Part shown: positions 8,448 to 17,260 of the stretch, piece by piece
Layout of the letters: each line of letters starts with the position of its first letter
Numbering within the stretch: the stretch's first letter is position 1
DNA from: Bacillus marinisedimentorum
Lineage (GTDB): Bacteria > Bacillota > Bacilli > Bacillales > Bacillaceae_O
Reading direction: 5' to 3'
NCBI RefSeq assembly: GCF_001644195.2
Contig: NZ_LWBL02000026.1
Coordinates: 62,001 to 126,000 of the forward strand
Length of the DNA: 64,000 nucleotides
The notes under the pieces: generated by a model
What the model was told of the DNA's origin: nothing
The model's database searches: none
Seen by the model: only the letters and a program-made list of their open reading frames with translations
Program-made: the position numbers and the translations under genes

Positions 8448-9761
8448 ATGGCATATTTCGAAAACATCAATCACATCGCTTACGAGGGAGCCCAATCCTC
8501 TAATCCGTTCTCTTTCAAACATTATAATCCGGATGAAATCATCGGCGGAAAGAAGATGAAAGACCACCTGCGTTTTGGTGTTGCGTACTGGCATACATTC
8601 ACGATGGATGGGTCCGATCCGTTCGGAGCGGGGAATATGCTGCGGCCGTGGGATCACTATAGCGGAATGGATCTTGCCAAAGCCCGTGTCGAAGCAGCAT
8701 TCGAATTCTTTGAAAAACTCGGTGCGCCGTTCTTCTGCTTCCATGATGTAGACATTGCTCCGGAAGGCGATACATTGAAAGAAAGCAATGATAATCTTGA
8801 TCAAATCACTGCGATGATTAAGGATTATATGAAAACGAGTAACACGAAATTGTTATGGAATACGGCAAATATGTTTTCTCATCCAAGATTTGTCCATGGA
8901 GCTTCAACGTCAAACAATGCCGATGTGTTTGCCTATTCAGCTGCGAAGGTGAAAAAGGGCCTTGAGATCGCCAAAGAACTTGGCGCTGAGAACTATGTAT
9001 TCTGGGGCGGGCGTGAAGGATATGAAACCCTGCTCAACACGGATATGGGGCTTGAAGTTGATAATATGGCGCGTTTCTTCCATATGGCGGTTGACTATGC
9101 AAAGCAAATCGGATTCGACGGCCAATTTCTGATTGAGCCAAAACCGAAAGAGCCGACGAAGCACCAGTATGATTTTGATGTGGCCACTGCAATGGCGTTT
9201 TTACAAAGGTATGATCTGCAAAATCATTTCAAATTCAACATTGAAGCGAACCATGCAACGCTTGCCGGCCATACGTTTGAACATGAACTCAGGGTGGCGC
9301 GGATCAACGGCATGCTCGGTTCTGTCGATGCGAACCAGGGTGACACCTTGCTTGGCTGGGATACGGACGAATTTCCTACCGATCTTTATTCCACAACACT
9401 TGCCATGTACGAAATCCTGCAAAATGGCGGGCTTGGAAAAGGCGGGCTGAACTTTGATGCGAAGGTGCGCCGCGGGTCCTTCGAAGCGGACGATTTGTTC
9501 CATGCCCATATTGCTGGAATGGACAGTTTTGCGATCGGCCTGAAAGCTGCACAGAAGATGCTTGATGAGCGTGTCCTTGAGGACTTCATCGCTGAACGCT
9601 ACAGCAGCTATAATGAAGGAATCGGCCGTGATATCGTAGAAGGAAACGCGGATTTTGCGAAGCTTGAAGAACATGCGCTTAAGCTTAAGGAAATCAAAAA
9701 TTCTTCCGGCCGCCTGGAATATCTGAAATCGCGGATCAACCAGGTACTTCTGAGTATATAA
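8448..9761 (+). CDS. xylA: xylose isomerase
   Basis: 437 residues, the length of class II xylose isomerases. It converts D-xylose to D-xylulose in the cytosol using two divalent metals. Diagnostic segments: [12 protein letters not shown] with the catalytic His, [27 protein letters not shown] (metal-ligand Glu and the substrate loop), [13 protein letters not shown] and [19 protein letters not shown] lies 8 bases before the ATG. It follows xylH by 72 bp in the same operon. Confidence 0.96.
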   Translation: MAYFENINHIAYEGAQSSNPFSFKHYNPDEIIGGKKMKDHLRFGVAYWHTFTMDGSDPFGAGNMLRPWDHYSGMDLAKARVEAAFEFFEKLGAPFFCFHDVDIAPEGDTLKESNDNLDQITAMIKDYMKTSNTKLLWNTANMFSHPRFVHGASTSNNADVFAYSAAKVKKGLEIAKELGAENYVFWGGREGYETLLNTDMGLEVDNMARFFHMAVDYAKQIGFDGQFLIEPKPKEPTKHQYDFDVATAMAFLQRYDLQNHFKFNIEANHATLAGHTFEHELRVARINGMLGSVDANQGDTLLGWDTDEFPTDLYSTTLAMYEILQNGGLGKGGLNFDAKVRRGSFEADDLFHAHIAGMDSFAIGLKAAQKMLDERVLEDFIAERYSSYNEGIGRDIVEGNADFAKLEEHALKLKEIKNSSGRLEYLKSRINQVLLSI

Positions 9762-9773
9762 AATCGTTTCTGG

Positions 9774-9797
9774 GTGCCGGGTCATGATGCCCGGCAC
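9774..9797 (+). terminator. hairpin between xylA and xylB
   Basis: Perfect 8-bp stem GTGCCGGG / CCCGGCAC with an 8-base loop, followed only by TTT. More likely an RNA-processing or stability element, or weak attenuator, than a full stop. Confidence 0.5.
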
Positions 9798-9833
9798 TTT
9801 CCGTATCTGCAGACTGCAAAGGAAGGTGATTTG

Positions 9834-11333
9834 ATGAAATACGTAATCGGAGTCGATCTCGGCACGAGTGCAGTTAAGGCGATGCTTGTAAATCAACAGG
9901 GTGAGGTGGTCCAGGAAGAGGCGAGGTCCTACCCGTTGATTCAAGAAAAATCAGGATATAGTGAGCAGGATCCGGAAGAATGGGTGAAAAAAACGAAAGA
10001 AGCGCTTTCCAAGCTTATCGATAACTTCAATGGAAACCCGGAAAGCATAGAAGGACTCAGTTTTTCCGGCCAGATGCACGGACTTGTGCTTCTTGATAAT
10101 GAAGGGAACGTGCTCCGGAACGCAATCTTGTGGAATGATACGAGGACGACCGAGCAATGTGATGAGATCTATAAGAAAGTAGGCGAGCGCCGCCTGCTGG
10201 ACATTACGAAAAACCCCGCCCTCGAAGGGTTCACCCTCCCGAAATTGTTATGGGTTAATCAGCATGAACCGGAAATAATGGCGGAGGCCGAAGTGTTTTT
10301 GCTGCCGAAGGATTATCTCCGTTATCGTATGACAGGGAAAATCAACAGTGAGTATTCTGATGCTGCAGGCACATTACTGCTTAATGTCGGTAAAAAAGAG
10401 TGGAGCGGGGAGATTTGTGAGGCAGTCGGCATCAACCCTGATATGTGTCCGCCGCTTGTCGATTCACATGCTAATATAGGCAGCCTTTCCCCTGAGTTTG
10501 CTGAGGAAACAGGGCTGCCCTCTTCATTAACTATATTTGCCGGCGGTGCCGATAATGCTTGCGGTGCGATCGGTTCTGGCGTTCTTTCCGAAGGGGAAAC
10601 GATGTGCAGCACCGGAACGTCCGGGGTCGTACTTTCCTATGAATCAAGGAGTGATCAGGATTTTGGAGGCAAAGTCCATTACTTCAACCATGGGGATGCA
10701 GACGCCTTTTACACAATGGGTGTTACGCTTGCTGCAGGTTACAGCCTTTCCTGGTTCAAAGACAAGTTTGCTCCGGAGGAAAGCTATGATGAATTGCTGG
10801 AAGCAGCCGGGAAAGTTCCGCCGGGTGCCAACGGCCTGCTTTTCACACCATACATCGCGGGTGAACGGACACCGCATGCCGATGCAGCAATCCGCGGCAG
10901 TTTCATCGGGATGGATGCTTCGCATGAAAAAAAGCATTTCACAAGGGCGGTATTGGAAGGAATCACTTTTTCACTGGCGGAGTCACTCGAAATTTTCCGC
11001 AATAATGGGAAAATCATTGAGACGATCGTATCAATCGGCGGCGGTGCAAAAAGTGAAACATGGCTGCAGCTTCAGGCAGATATGTTCGATGCCGACATTG
11101 TTAAGCTGAAGAGTGAGCAGGGTCCTGGCATGGGGGCGGCCATGCTCGCGGCATATGGGGCAGGGTGGTTCGATTCTTTGAAGGAATGCGCGGATGAATT
11201 TATTCACGTGCAGAAGATCTATTCACCTGATAAAAAGAAGGTAGTTGTTTATAAGAAACTGTTTAAGATTTACCAGGAAGTTTATACGCAGACAAAACCA
11301 TTAAATGATGCATTAAAGCCGTTCAGGAACTAA
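9834..11333 (+). CDS. xylB: xylulokinase
   Basis: 499 residues, FGGY kinase family. The ATG at 9834 is preferred over an upstream in-frame codon at 9774 because it has GGAAGGTGAT just ahead and gives the canonical N-terminus YVIGVDLGTSAVKAML (phosphate-binding loop). Other motifs: FSGQMHGLVLLD, ILWNDTRT and the FGGY C-terminal signature GITFSLAESLEIFR followed by IGGGAKSETWLQ. It phosphorylates D-xylulose to xylulose 5-phosphate for the pentose phosphate pathway. An efficient terminator follows. Confidence 0.95.
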   Translation: MKYVIGVDLGTSAVKAMLVNQQGEVVQEEARSYPLIQEKSGYSEQDPEEWVKKTKEALSKLIDNFNGNPESIEGLSFSGQMHGLVLLDNEGNVLRNAILWNDTRTTEQCDEIYKKVGERRLLDITKNPALEGFTLPKLLWVNQHEPEIMAEAEVFLLPKDYLRYRMTGKINSEYSDAAGTLLLNVGKKEWSGEICEAVGINPDMCPPLVDSHANIGSLSPEFAEETGLPSSLTIFAGGADNACGAIGSGVLSEGETMCSTGTSGVVLSYESRSDQDFGGKVHYFNHGDADAFYTMGVTLAAGYSLSWFKDKFAPEESYDELLEAAGKVPPGANGLLFTPYIAGERTPHADAAIRGSFIGMDASHEKKHFTRAVLEGITFSLAESLEIFRNNGKIIETIVSIGGGAKSETWLQLQADMFDADIVKLKSEQGPGMGAAMLAAYGAGWFDSLKECADEFIHVQKIYSPDKKKVVVYKKLFKIYQEVYTQTKPLNDALKPFRN

Positions 11334-11341
11334 TTATGCAT

Positions 11342-11392
11342 AAACAGCACCTTAGAAGAATCGATTATACGTTTCGCCAGGGTGCTGTTTTT
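11342..11392 (+). terminator. rho-independent terminator after xylB
   Basis: A 10-bp stem AAACAGCACC / GGTGCTGTTT with a 29-base loop followed by further T residues, beginning 8 bases after the xylB stop. Confidence 0.8.
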
Positions 11393-11409
11393 AAAATGGG
11401 AGGGGTACG

Positions 11410-12390
11410 ATGCAAACCATCCGCTGGGGTGTTTTAAGTACAGCAAATATTGCACTGACAAAGCTGATACCGGCCATGCAGCAGGCCGAGCATACGGAAG
11501 TGCTCGCCATTTCCAGTTTGAGCGGAAAAGCGAAAGATACTGCGCAGGAACTGGGCATTCACCGGGCATACGATCGTTATGAAGAGCTGCTGAATGACCC
11601 GGATATTGATGCGGTTTATATTCCGCTTCCGAATCACCTGCACAAAAACTGGGTGGAAGAAGCCGCCCGGCATGGAAAACATGTGCTCTGCGAAAAGCCG
11701 GCGGGCCTTACATCCTCAGAAGTCCAGGAAATGGCGGCTGTGTGCCATGAGCATGACGTCATTTTCATGGAAGCCTTTATGTATCAATTCCATCCACAGC
11801 ATGAACGGGTGCGGGAAATTATCGATTCAGGTGAAATCGGAGAAGTTAAATTGATTAAGGCAAGCTTCTCATTCTATCTTGACAATCCTGATCAAAATAT
11901 CCGCATGTATCCTGCCAAAGGCGGAGGAAGTCTCTATGATGTCGGATCCTATTGTCTTCATGTAATCCGGAAATTTGGAAATGGGCGAGTTTTGGATGTC
12001 ACTGCCCGGGCTTCTTTTGATCTAAAGTATGAAGTTGATACGTCAGCAGCCGGAGTCATCACGTTCGAAACTGGCGTGTTGGGTGTGTTTGACTGCAGTT
12101 TTGAATTGAATTTCCGCCATGAATATGAAATTGCCGGTTCCAAAGGAAGTATAAAAGTTCCAAGAGCCTTCCGCCCGGATGTACATGATGGAGAGGGGAT
12201 CATCCTTGTTGAAGCAGGCGGTAAAGTCAGGGAAGAAAAAGTAAAGGGCGACCAATACCGCTTAGAGGTAGAGCATTTCTCACAAACAATCAGAGAAAAA
12301 GGCATACCTTTTTATTCAGCGGAAGAGACGTTAGAAAATATGAAACTGATTGATGCATGTTATCATTCTATTAAGAACCACGCTACATAA
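11410..12390 (+). CDS. Gfo/Idh/MocA-family NAD(P)-dependent oxidoreductase
   Basis: 326 residues. An N-terminal Rossmann fold (RWGVLSTANIALTKLIPAM), the family segment AVYIPLPNHLHKNWVEEAARHGKHVLCEKP with the EKP motif contributing the catalytic lysine, then a C-terminal alpha/beta domain. It resembles the xylose dehydrogenase / dihydrodiol dehydrogenase branch, but the substrate cannot be read from sequence. GGGAGGGG precedes the ATG. It sits between xylB and an aldo/keto reductase and is separated from xylB by a terminator, so it probably depends on read-through or its own promoter. Confidence 0.85.
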   Translation: MQTIRWGVLSTANIALTKLIPAMQQAEHTEVLAISSLSGKAKDTAQELGIHRAYDRYEELLNDPDIDAVYIPLPNHLHKNWVEEAARHGKHVLCEKPAGLTSSEVQEMAAVCHEHDVIFMEAFMYQFHPQHERVREIIDSGEIGEVKLIKASFSFYLDNPDQNIRMYPAKGGGSLYDVGSYCLHVIRKFGNGRVLDVTARASFDLKYEVDTSAAGVITFETGVLGVFDCSFELNFRHEYEIAGSKGSIKVPRAFRPDVHDGEGIILVEAGGKVREEKVKGDQYRLEVEHFSQTIREKGIPFYSAEETLENMKLIDACYHSIKNHAT

Positions 12391-12409
12391 AACAAGGAGG
12401 TGAGCCGGA

Positions 12410-13396
12410 TTGCGATATCGCGATCTTGGCAATACAGGACTGAAAGTAAGTGAGTTGAGCTTTGGGACATGGGCAATTGGCGGAGCCTGGGGGAAAACAA
12501 ATGACCAGGAAGCGCTTAAAGCGCTGGAAACCGCAATGGATAATGGCGTGAACTTCTTTGATACTGCAGATGTATACGGTGATGGACACAGTGAGGAGCT
12601 GCTTGCCAAAGCGACAAAAGGCAAGGAAGATGAGATTCATATCGCCACAAAGTTCTGCCGGGCCGGTGATATCCATGATCCGGAGACGTATTCCGAAAAG
12701 TCGGTAAGGACTTATCTGGAAAACAGTTTAACGCGCTTGGAACGGGAACGGATCGACCTTTACCAGATTCATTGCCCGCCTTTTGATATTCTAAAAGACG
12801 GCCGCGTATTTGAAGTGCTGGATAAACTGCAGCAGGAAGGGAAAGTCCGCAATTACGGTGTCAGCGTGGAAACTGTCGAGGAAGGGCTGTACCTTGTCAA
12901 TAACGTGCCAGGCGTAAAAACACTGCAAGTGATCTTTAATATTTTCCGCCAAAAGCCGCTTGAAGAATTGTTCCCGCTGGCCAAAGAAAAAGGTGTGGGC
13001 ATCATTGCAAGAGTTCCGCTTGCGAGCGGCCTTCTCACCGGCAAGTTTACGGAGTCGACAAGCTTCGAAGAGGATGACCACCGCCGCTTTAATGCGAACG
13101 GGGAGCAATTCAATGTGGGTGAAACGTTTGCCGGGCTCCCATTCGAAAAAGGCGTGGAGCTGAGCCGTGAACTGAGCTGGATCGGAGAGAACCGCGGCAA
13201 CATGACAAGGGCTGCTCTCCGCTGGATTTTCGAGCATGATTCCGTTTCAACGGTCATCCCGGGTTTCAAATCAGTCAAGCAGGTGGAGGATAACCTTGGG
13301 GCGCTGGAGGTTCCGGCGTTCAGTGATGTTGATATGGAACGTTTAAGTGATTTTTATCAAAGTGAGATCCGTGATCATATACGGGGAGTATATTAA
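12410..13396 (+). CDS. aldo/keto reductase
   Basis: 328 residues. Starts with TTG at 12410: AAGGAGGTG is 9 bases upstream and the N-terminus MRYRDLGNTGLKVSELSFGTW is typical. The catalytic tetrad is represented by Asp and Tyr in FFDTADVYGDG, Lys in HIATKFC and His in DLYQIHCP. It uses NADPH to reduce or oxidise carbonyl compounds in the cytosol; the substrate is unknown. Nineteen bases separate it from the Gfo/Idh gene, so the two form an operon, with a terminator downstream. Confidence 0.88.
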   Translation: MRYRDLGNTGLKVSELSFGTWAIGGAWGKTNDQEALKALETAMDNGVNFFDTADVYGDGHSEELLAKATKGKEDEIHIATKFCRAGDIHDPETYSEKSVRTYLENSLTRLERERIDLYQIHCPPFDILKDGRVFEVLDKLQQEGKVRNYGVSVETVEEGLYLVNNVPGVKTLQVIFNIFRQKPLEELFPLAKEKGVGIIARVPLASGLLTGKFTESTSFEEDDHRRFNANGEQFNVGETFAGLPFEKGVELSRELSWIGENRGNMTRAALRWIFEHDSVSTVIPGFKSVKQVEDNLGALEVPAFSDVDMERLSDFYQSEIRDHIRGVY

Positions 13397-13446
13397 ATTT
13401 CGTTTTATAGGGTAACGCATTAGAAATTGGATATGATCAAAAAACT

Positions 13447-13484
13447 GGCCGCAATCTTAAATCAGCAGGATGCGGCCTTTTTTT
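13447..13484 (+). terminator. rho-independent terminator after the aldo/keto reductase
   Basis: GGCCGC / GCGGCC stem with a 19-base loop followed by seven T residues. It closes the xylose-side transcripts before the araR promoter region. Confidence 0.8.
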
Positions 13485-13596
13485 GAGTCAGTTTATAAAG
13501 ACCTGGCAGATCTATATCCGTTAGTAGATACTTTTCTATCAATTGGAAGATAATTATCATTTTAGGAAAAAGAAAACAAAATACGGAAAAAGTTTA

Positions 13597-13635
13597 AAAA
13601 AACGCTTTCAATAATATGTTGTTAAGGTTTATAAT
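13597..13635 (+). promoter_or_regulatory. araR promoter with overlapping cre box
   Basis: A -10 hexamer TATAAT lies at 13630-13635 with a weak -35 TTTCAA at 13606, spacing 18. AAAAAACGCTTTCA at 13597-13610 matches the CcpA consensus at 12 of 14 positions and overlaps the -35. The gene-free stretch 13397-13717 otherwise holds the terminator at 13447 and AT-rich leader sequence. Confidence 0.55.
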
Positions 13636-13641
13636 GGAAAT

Positions 13642-13701
13642 AACTTGTACGGATGTGTCAGATTATAATTACTTAAATAATATAGATTGACCGTACAGGT
13701 C
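13642..13701. promoter_or_regulatory. two AraR-like half operators upstream of araR
   Basis: ACTTGTACGGATGTGT (about 13643-13658) and TTGACCGTACAGGTCG (about 13687-13702) resemble the B. subtilis AraR operator ATTTGTACGTACAAAT, each matching one half better than the other. Their position between the -10 box and the araR start suggests negative autoregulation. Confidence 0.5.
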
Positions 13702-13717
13702 GTAAAGGATGGTTGAC

Positions 13718-14827
13718 ATGGAAGCTAATCAAACAAAGTATAACTTTGTAAAAGAAGAAATAAAGAAAAGCCTTTTACGGGGTGACGTCCTTCCCGGCCA
13801 AAAAATCGGCTCTGAAAATGAAATGATGACCAAATATCAAGTAAGCAGGCATACGGTAAGAAAAGCAATAGATGAATTGGTGAATGAAGGTTACCTTTAC
13901 CGCGAACATGGGGTAGGAACATTCTGTAAAAATTGGAGCGATAGGACAGGCAGACAAGATAAAAAAACGATCGGCATTATTACTACATATATTTCAGATT
14001 ATATATTTCCCTCCATCATTCGCGGAGCTGAACTTTATTTATCCAGCAAAGGGTATTCACTGGTAATTGCAAGCACAAATAATGATGTGAAAAAAGAACA
14101 GCAATGCTTACAAAGCATGATGGAGCACAACCTGGCAGGCTTGATCATAGAGCCGACCAAAAGCGCTTTCTATAATGAAAATTTGCCTTACTATATCAAT
14201 ATGTCTCAAAACAAGTTCCCATTTATCATGATCAATGCTTCTTACGAAGGAATAGACCCGCCAACAGTAACATTGGATGATGAATACGGCACTTACATAT
14301 TAACAAAGCATTTGATTGAATTGGGTCACAAAAGAATTATCGGAATATTTAAAACGGATGATAAGCAAGGTCTGGAACGGATGAAAGGATTCTTCAATGC
14401 ACATAAAGAATTCAACTTACCGGTACAGTCGGATTTAATTGTTACGTATGAAACCGAAAATAAAGACTTTAAACCAGGGGAAAATTTGATAGAGATTCTT
14501 GAAAACGCTCAGGATAAACCTACTGGAATCGTACCTTATAATGATGAACTTGCCATCCATATCATCAACGTGCTCAGGGATAGGCAGATCAAAATTCCTA
14601 AAGATATTTCAATCGTCGGTTTTGACGATTCTTCGCTTTCTGAAACAACTGAGGTTAAGTTGACGACGGTAAAGCATCCAAAAAGTGAGATGGGAAGGGC
14701 TGCCGCTCAGTTGATTGTTAGTATGATTGAAGGCAAAGGGGAAGAAGTCAAATCAGTCAAATACAGGCCTGAATTGGTTCAAAGGAAATCGGTGGATAAA
14801 CCGAATCCTCTACCTTCACCTAATTAA
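13718..14827 (+). CDS. araR: AraR, arabinose-responsive repressor (GntR-type HTH with LacI-type effector domain)
   Basis: 369 residues. Residues about 5-70 form a GntR winged helix (KIGSENEMMTKYQVSRHTVRKAIDEL) and the rest is a LacI/GalR-type periplasmic-binding fold (IGIITTYISDYIFPSIIRGAE, ISIVGFDDSSLSE), the chimera typical of B. subtilis AraR. The ATG at 13718 is preferred over the one at 13709 because AAAGGATGG is correctly spaced only for it. It should repress the arabinose genes downstream and itself, with L-arabinose as inducer; matching operators lie at 14858-14915. Confidence 0.92.
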   Translation: MEANQTKYNFVKEEIKKSLLRGDVLPGQKIGSENEMMTKYQVSRHTVRKAIDELVNEGYLYREHGVGTFCKNWSDRTGRQDKKTIGIITTYISDYIFPSIIRGAELYLSSKGYSLVIASTNNDVKKEQQCLQSMMEHNLAGLIIEPTKSAFYNENLPYYINMSQNKFPFIMINASYEGIDPPTVTLDDEYGTYILTKHLIELGHKRIIGIFKTDDKQGLERMKGFFNAHKEFNLPVQSDLIVTYETENKDFKPGENLIEILENAQDKPTGIVPYNDELAIHIINVLRDRQIKIPKDISIVGFDDSSLSETTEVKLTTVKHPKSEMGRAAAQLIVSMIEGKGEEVKSVKYRPELVQRKSVDKPNPLPSPN

Positions 14828-14833
14828 TGTAAC

Positions 14834-14855
14834 GGCAGGATTTTTTTACCCTGCC
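14834..14855 (+). terminator. hairpin after araR with T-run in the loop
   Basis: GGCAGG / CCTGCC stem enclosing ATTTTTTTAC, starting 6 bases after the araR stop. The T tract is in the loop rather than after the stem, so termination efficiency is uncertain. Confidence 0.45.
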
Positions 14856-14857
14856 AC

Positions 14858-14915
14858 AACTCATACGTACAAGTTGATTATTTCTAAATATAAATGCTTG
14901 GTTGTACGTAAAAAG
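14858..14915. promoter_or_regulatory. tandem AraR operators upstream of the araN operon
   Basis: Operator 1 at 14858-14875 is AACTCATACGTACAAGTT (AACT--TACGTA--AGTT palindrome). Operator 2 at 14900-14915 contains TTGTACGTA. Both fit the AraR consensus ATTTGTACGTACAAAT in the core. Their centres are 41 bp apart, about four helical turns, which is how B. subtilis AraR pairs bind cooperatively. Confidence 0.75.
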
Positions 14916-14964
14916 GGTTTATCGTCCATAGGACTTTAAATAAAAATATTATGGGGGGTTCAAT

Positions 14965-16302
14965 ATGAAGAAAATTAAGCGCTTTCACTTAATGGTATCT
15001 CTGCTCCTGATTGTTTCACTTCTTGTGGCAGGATGTTCGTCAGGCACAGAAGATACAACTTCATCAGGCAATGGCAGCGAGGGAGACAGTGGTGAGATTT
15101 CTGGAGAAATTACGGTAGGCGGCTGGGAATTCATTGAAACGTCTCTAAAAGCGCCTTTGGAGGAATTTAATAAAGAATACCCGAATGTGAAAGTGAACTT
15201 CAAGGTCGCACCGCCGGATGAAACTTACAAAAACCTGCTATTAGGGTTATCTTCTGGACAGGGCGCGCCAGACGTGGTTGCTATAGAAAATAAAAACCTT
15301 GCTCAGTTTGTGGTAACGGGTGAATTGGAAGACCTTACTGAAAGAATAGAACCTTATAAAGATCGATTTAATGACTTTAAGCTGCTGGATGCTACGCATG
15401 AAGATAAAATTTATGCTGTACCTTGGGATAGCGGCCCGACCGGTATTTATTATCGCCGGGATGTTTTCGAGGAGGCGGGATTACCATCCGATGAGGCTTC
15501 AGTTGCAAAGCAGCTTGCAACCTGGGATAAATATTTGGAAACAGCTGAAATCATTAAAGAAAAAACCGGGAAAAACATGCTTTCTCTTTCCAAGTCGAAT
15601 AACTACGCTCGGATTTTTGAAATGATGATGCAGCAGCAGAATACCTGGTACTACGATGAAAATGGAAAAGTCATCGTTAATAACGAAAAGACAAAACGAA
15701 TTCTTGAATATTTCCAGAAGCTTTGGGATGGAGGCTATACAGAAGAAACCACACCTTGGACAGATGGATGGTATGCAGGAATGGCTGAAGGAAATGTTGC
15801 TACAGCTCCAAATGCTGTATGGCTAGGCGGTTTCTTAAAGAGTTGGATTGCTCCTGATGCAGAAGGAAAATGGGGTGTTGTCCCTCTTCCAGTATGGGAA
15901 GAAGGCGGAAACCGCACTTCTAATGATGGGGGTTCAACGCTGGTAATCACAAAGCAATCAGAAAACAAAGAGGCTGCCTGGGCATTTGTAGAGTTCATGC
16001 TTACAAGAGATGACAGCCAGTTGGCGATCTTTAAAGAAACTGATGCATTCCCTTCACTTGAAAGTACGTATGATGAACCGTATTTTGCTGAAGAAGACCC
16101 TTATTTCGGTGGACAAACATATCGTGAGCTCTTTACCGAGCTGGTTGGTGAAGTGCCGTATGTGAATTATACAGACGATTATGACCAGGCTTATGACCTT
16201 GCCATGGTTGAAATATCCCAGCTTGGCATGGGAAAACAAACAGTGGATGAGGCTCTGAAAAACCTGGAGAAGAAAATCAAAACGAAAACTGGCCGCGACT
16301 AA
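14965..16302 (+). CDS. araN: ABC transporter substrate-binding lipoprotein, AraN-like (arabino-oligosaccharides)
   Basis: 445 residues, extracellular solute-binding family 1. A lipobox LVAGC follows a hydrophobic signal peptide, then a Ser/Gly/Glu linker and a sugar-binding fold (ITVGGWEFIETSLKAPLEEFNKEYPNVKVNFK; GLSSGQGAPDVVAIEN). It lies directly behind AraR operators and ahead of two MalFG-type permeases, as in B. subtilis araNPQ, which import arabinose oligomers. AAAATATTATGGGGGG precedes the ATG. The ATPase is not encoded here; B. subtilis AraNPQ borrows the shared MsmX. Confidence 0.85.
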   Translation: MKKIKRFHLMVSLLLIVSLLVAGCSSGTEDTTSSGNGSEGDSGEISGEITVGGWEFIETSLKAPLEEFNKEYPNVKVNFKVAPPDETYKNLLLGLSSGQGAPDVVAIENKNLAQFVVTGELEDLTERIEPYKDRFNDFKLLDATHEDKIYAVPWDSGPTGIYYRRDVFEEAGLPSDEASVAKQLATWDKYLETAEIIKEKTGKNMLSLSKSNNYARIFEMMMQQQNTWYYDENGKVIVNNEKTKRILEYFQKLWDGGYTEETTPWTDGWYAGMAEGNVATAPNAVWLGGFLKSWIAPDAEGKWGVVPLPVWEEGGNRTSNDGGSTLVITKQSENKEAAWAFVEFMLTRDDSQLAIFKETDAFPSLESTYDEPYFAEEDPYFGGQTYRELFTELVGEVPYVNYTDDYDQAYDLAMVEISQLGMGKQTVDEALKNLEKKIKTKTGRD

Positions 16303-16319
16303 ACACGGATTCAAACAGG

Positions 16320-16350
16320 CAGCTGCACTAACTGCAAGAGGGTGCAGCTG
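16320..16350 (+). terminator. intercistronic hairpin after araN
   Basis: A perfect 9-bp stem CAGCTGCAC / GTGCAGCTG with a 13-base loop and no T-run. As after xylF, it probably stabilises or processes the binding-protein message relative to the permease genes. Confidence 0.5.
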
Positions 16351-16383
16351 CTGAATGATATGTTGTGCCTGGGGGGCAATAAA

Positions 16384-17244
16384 ATGAGACTAAATAAAAA
16401 CTTGGCGCCATATGTATTTGTCTCACCCTTCTACCTTTTGTTTGCCGTTTTCATGCTTTATCCTCTCGTTTTTTCACTCTATATGAGCTTTACAGAGTGG
16501 AATGGAATCGGCGAGATGAGGTGGGTAGGGTTTCAAAACTACAAAGCGTTATTTTCAGATGATGTTTTCGTTCAGTCTCTCTGGAATGCGCTGATTCTTT
16601 TTGTTATGTATGTTCCTGTTATGTTATTTTTTGCACTTGTATTGGCGGTGGTGTTGAACACAGGCCTTGTAAAATTTCAACGGCTTTTCCGAACGATTTA
16701 TATTACACCGTACATAACTTCGTTAGTAGCAATTGGATTCACATTTGTGATGATTTATGACAAGGATTACGGGTTGTTGAATATGGTTTTGCAGGCAATC
16801 GGCATCCCCGAAATCAACTGGCTCGGTACGGTTTGGGGAGCGCGATTTGCACTCGCTTCACTCATAATTTGGCGGTGGGTTGGATACAACATGATCATTA
16901 TGCTGGCTGGTCTGCAAAACATTCCAAATGAACTTTATGAAGCTGCTACAGTAGATGGCGCGGGGAAAATAAGAAGTTTCTTTTCAATTACTGTTCCAAT
17001 GATGAAACCAGTAATTTTATTTACAGCCATATTGTCTACAGTAGGTACATTTATGCTCTTCGTTGAACCGCTTGTTTTGACGCAAGGCGGCCCTGTTAAC
17101 TCTACAATCACCCCTGTTATGTATTTATACCAGCAAAGCTTCGATTATTTGAAGTTCGGTTACGCGTCAAGCATGGCGTATATATTCTTTATCCTGATTT
17201 TTATCGCTTCATTAATTCAAATTAAAGTCTTTGGAAAAGAGTAA
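16384..17244 (+). CDS. araP: ABC transporter permease, AraP-like
   Basis: 286 residues. The ATG at 16384, with GGGGGG 7 bases upstream, is preferred over a GTG at 16342 that lies inside the hairpin. Six predicted membrane helices and the MalF-type EAA loop ELYEAATVDGAGKIRSFFSITVPMMKP mark a binding-protein-dependent permease of the MalF class. It pairs with AraQ and the araN product for arabinose-oligomer uptake. Confidence 0.85.
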   Translation: MRLNKNLAPYVFVSPFYLLFAVFMLYPLVFSLYMSFTEWNGIGEMRWVGFQNYKALFSDDVFVQSLWNALILFVMYVPVMLFFALVLAVVLNTGLVKFQRLFRTIYITPYITSLVAIGFTFVMIYDKDYGLLNMVLQAIGIPEINWLGTVWGARFALASLIIWRWVGYNMIIMLAGLQNIPNELYEAATVDGAGKIRSFFSITVPMMKPVILFTAILSTVGTFMLFVEPLVLTQGGPVNSTITPVMYLYQQSFDYLKFGYASSMAYIFFILIFIASLIQIKVFGKE

Positions 17245-17260
17245 AGGGGGGAGAAAAAAT

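Noticed and set aside
9761-9833. Extending xylB to a start at 9774
   Set aside because: This would place the hairpin inside the coding region and lacks a ribosome site; the start at 9834 fits the kinase N-terminus.
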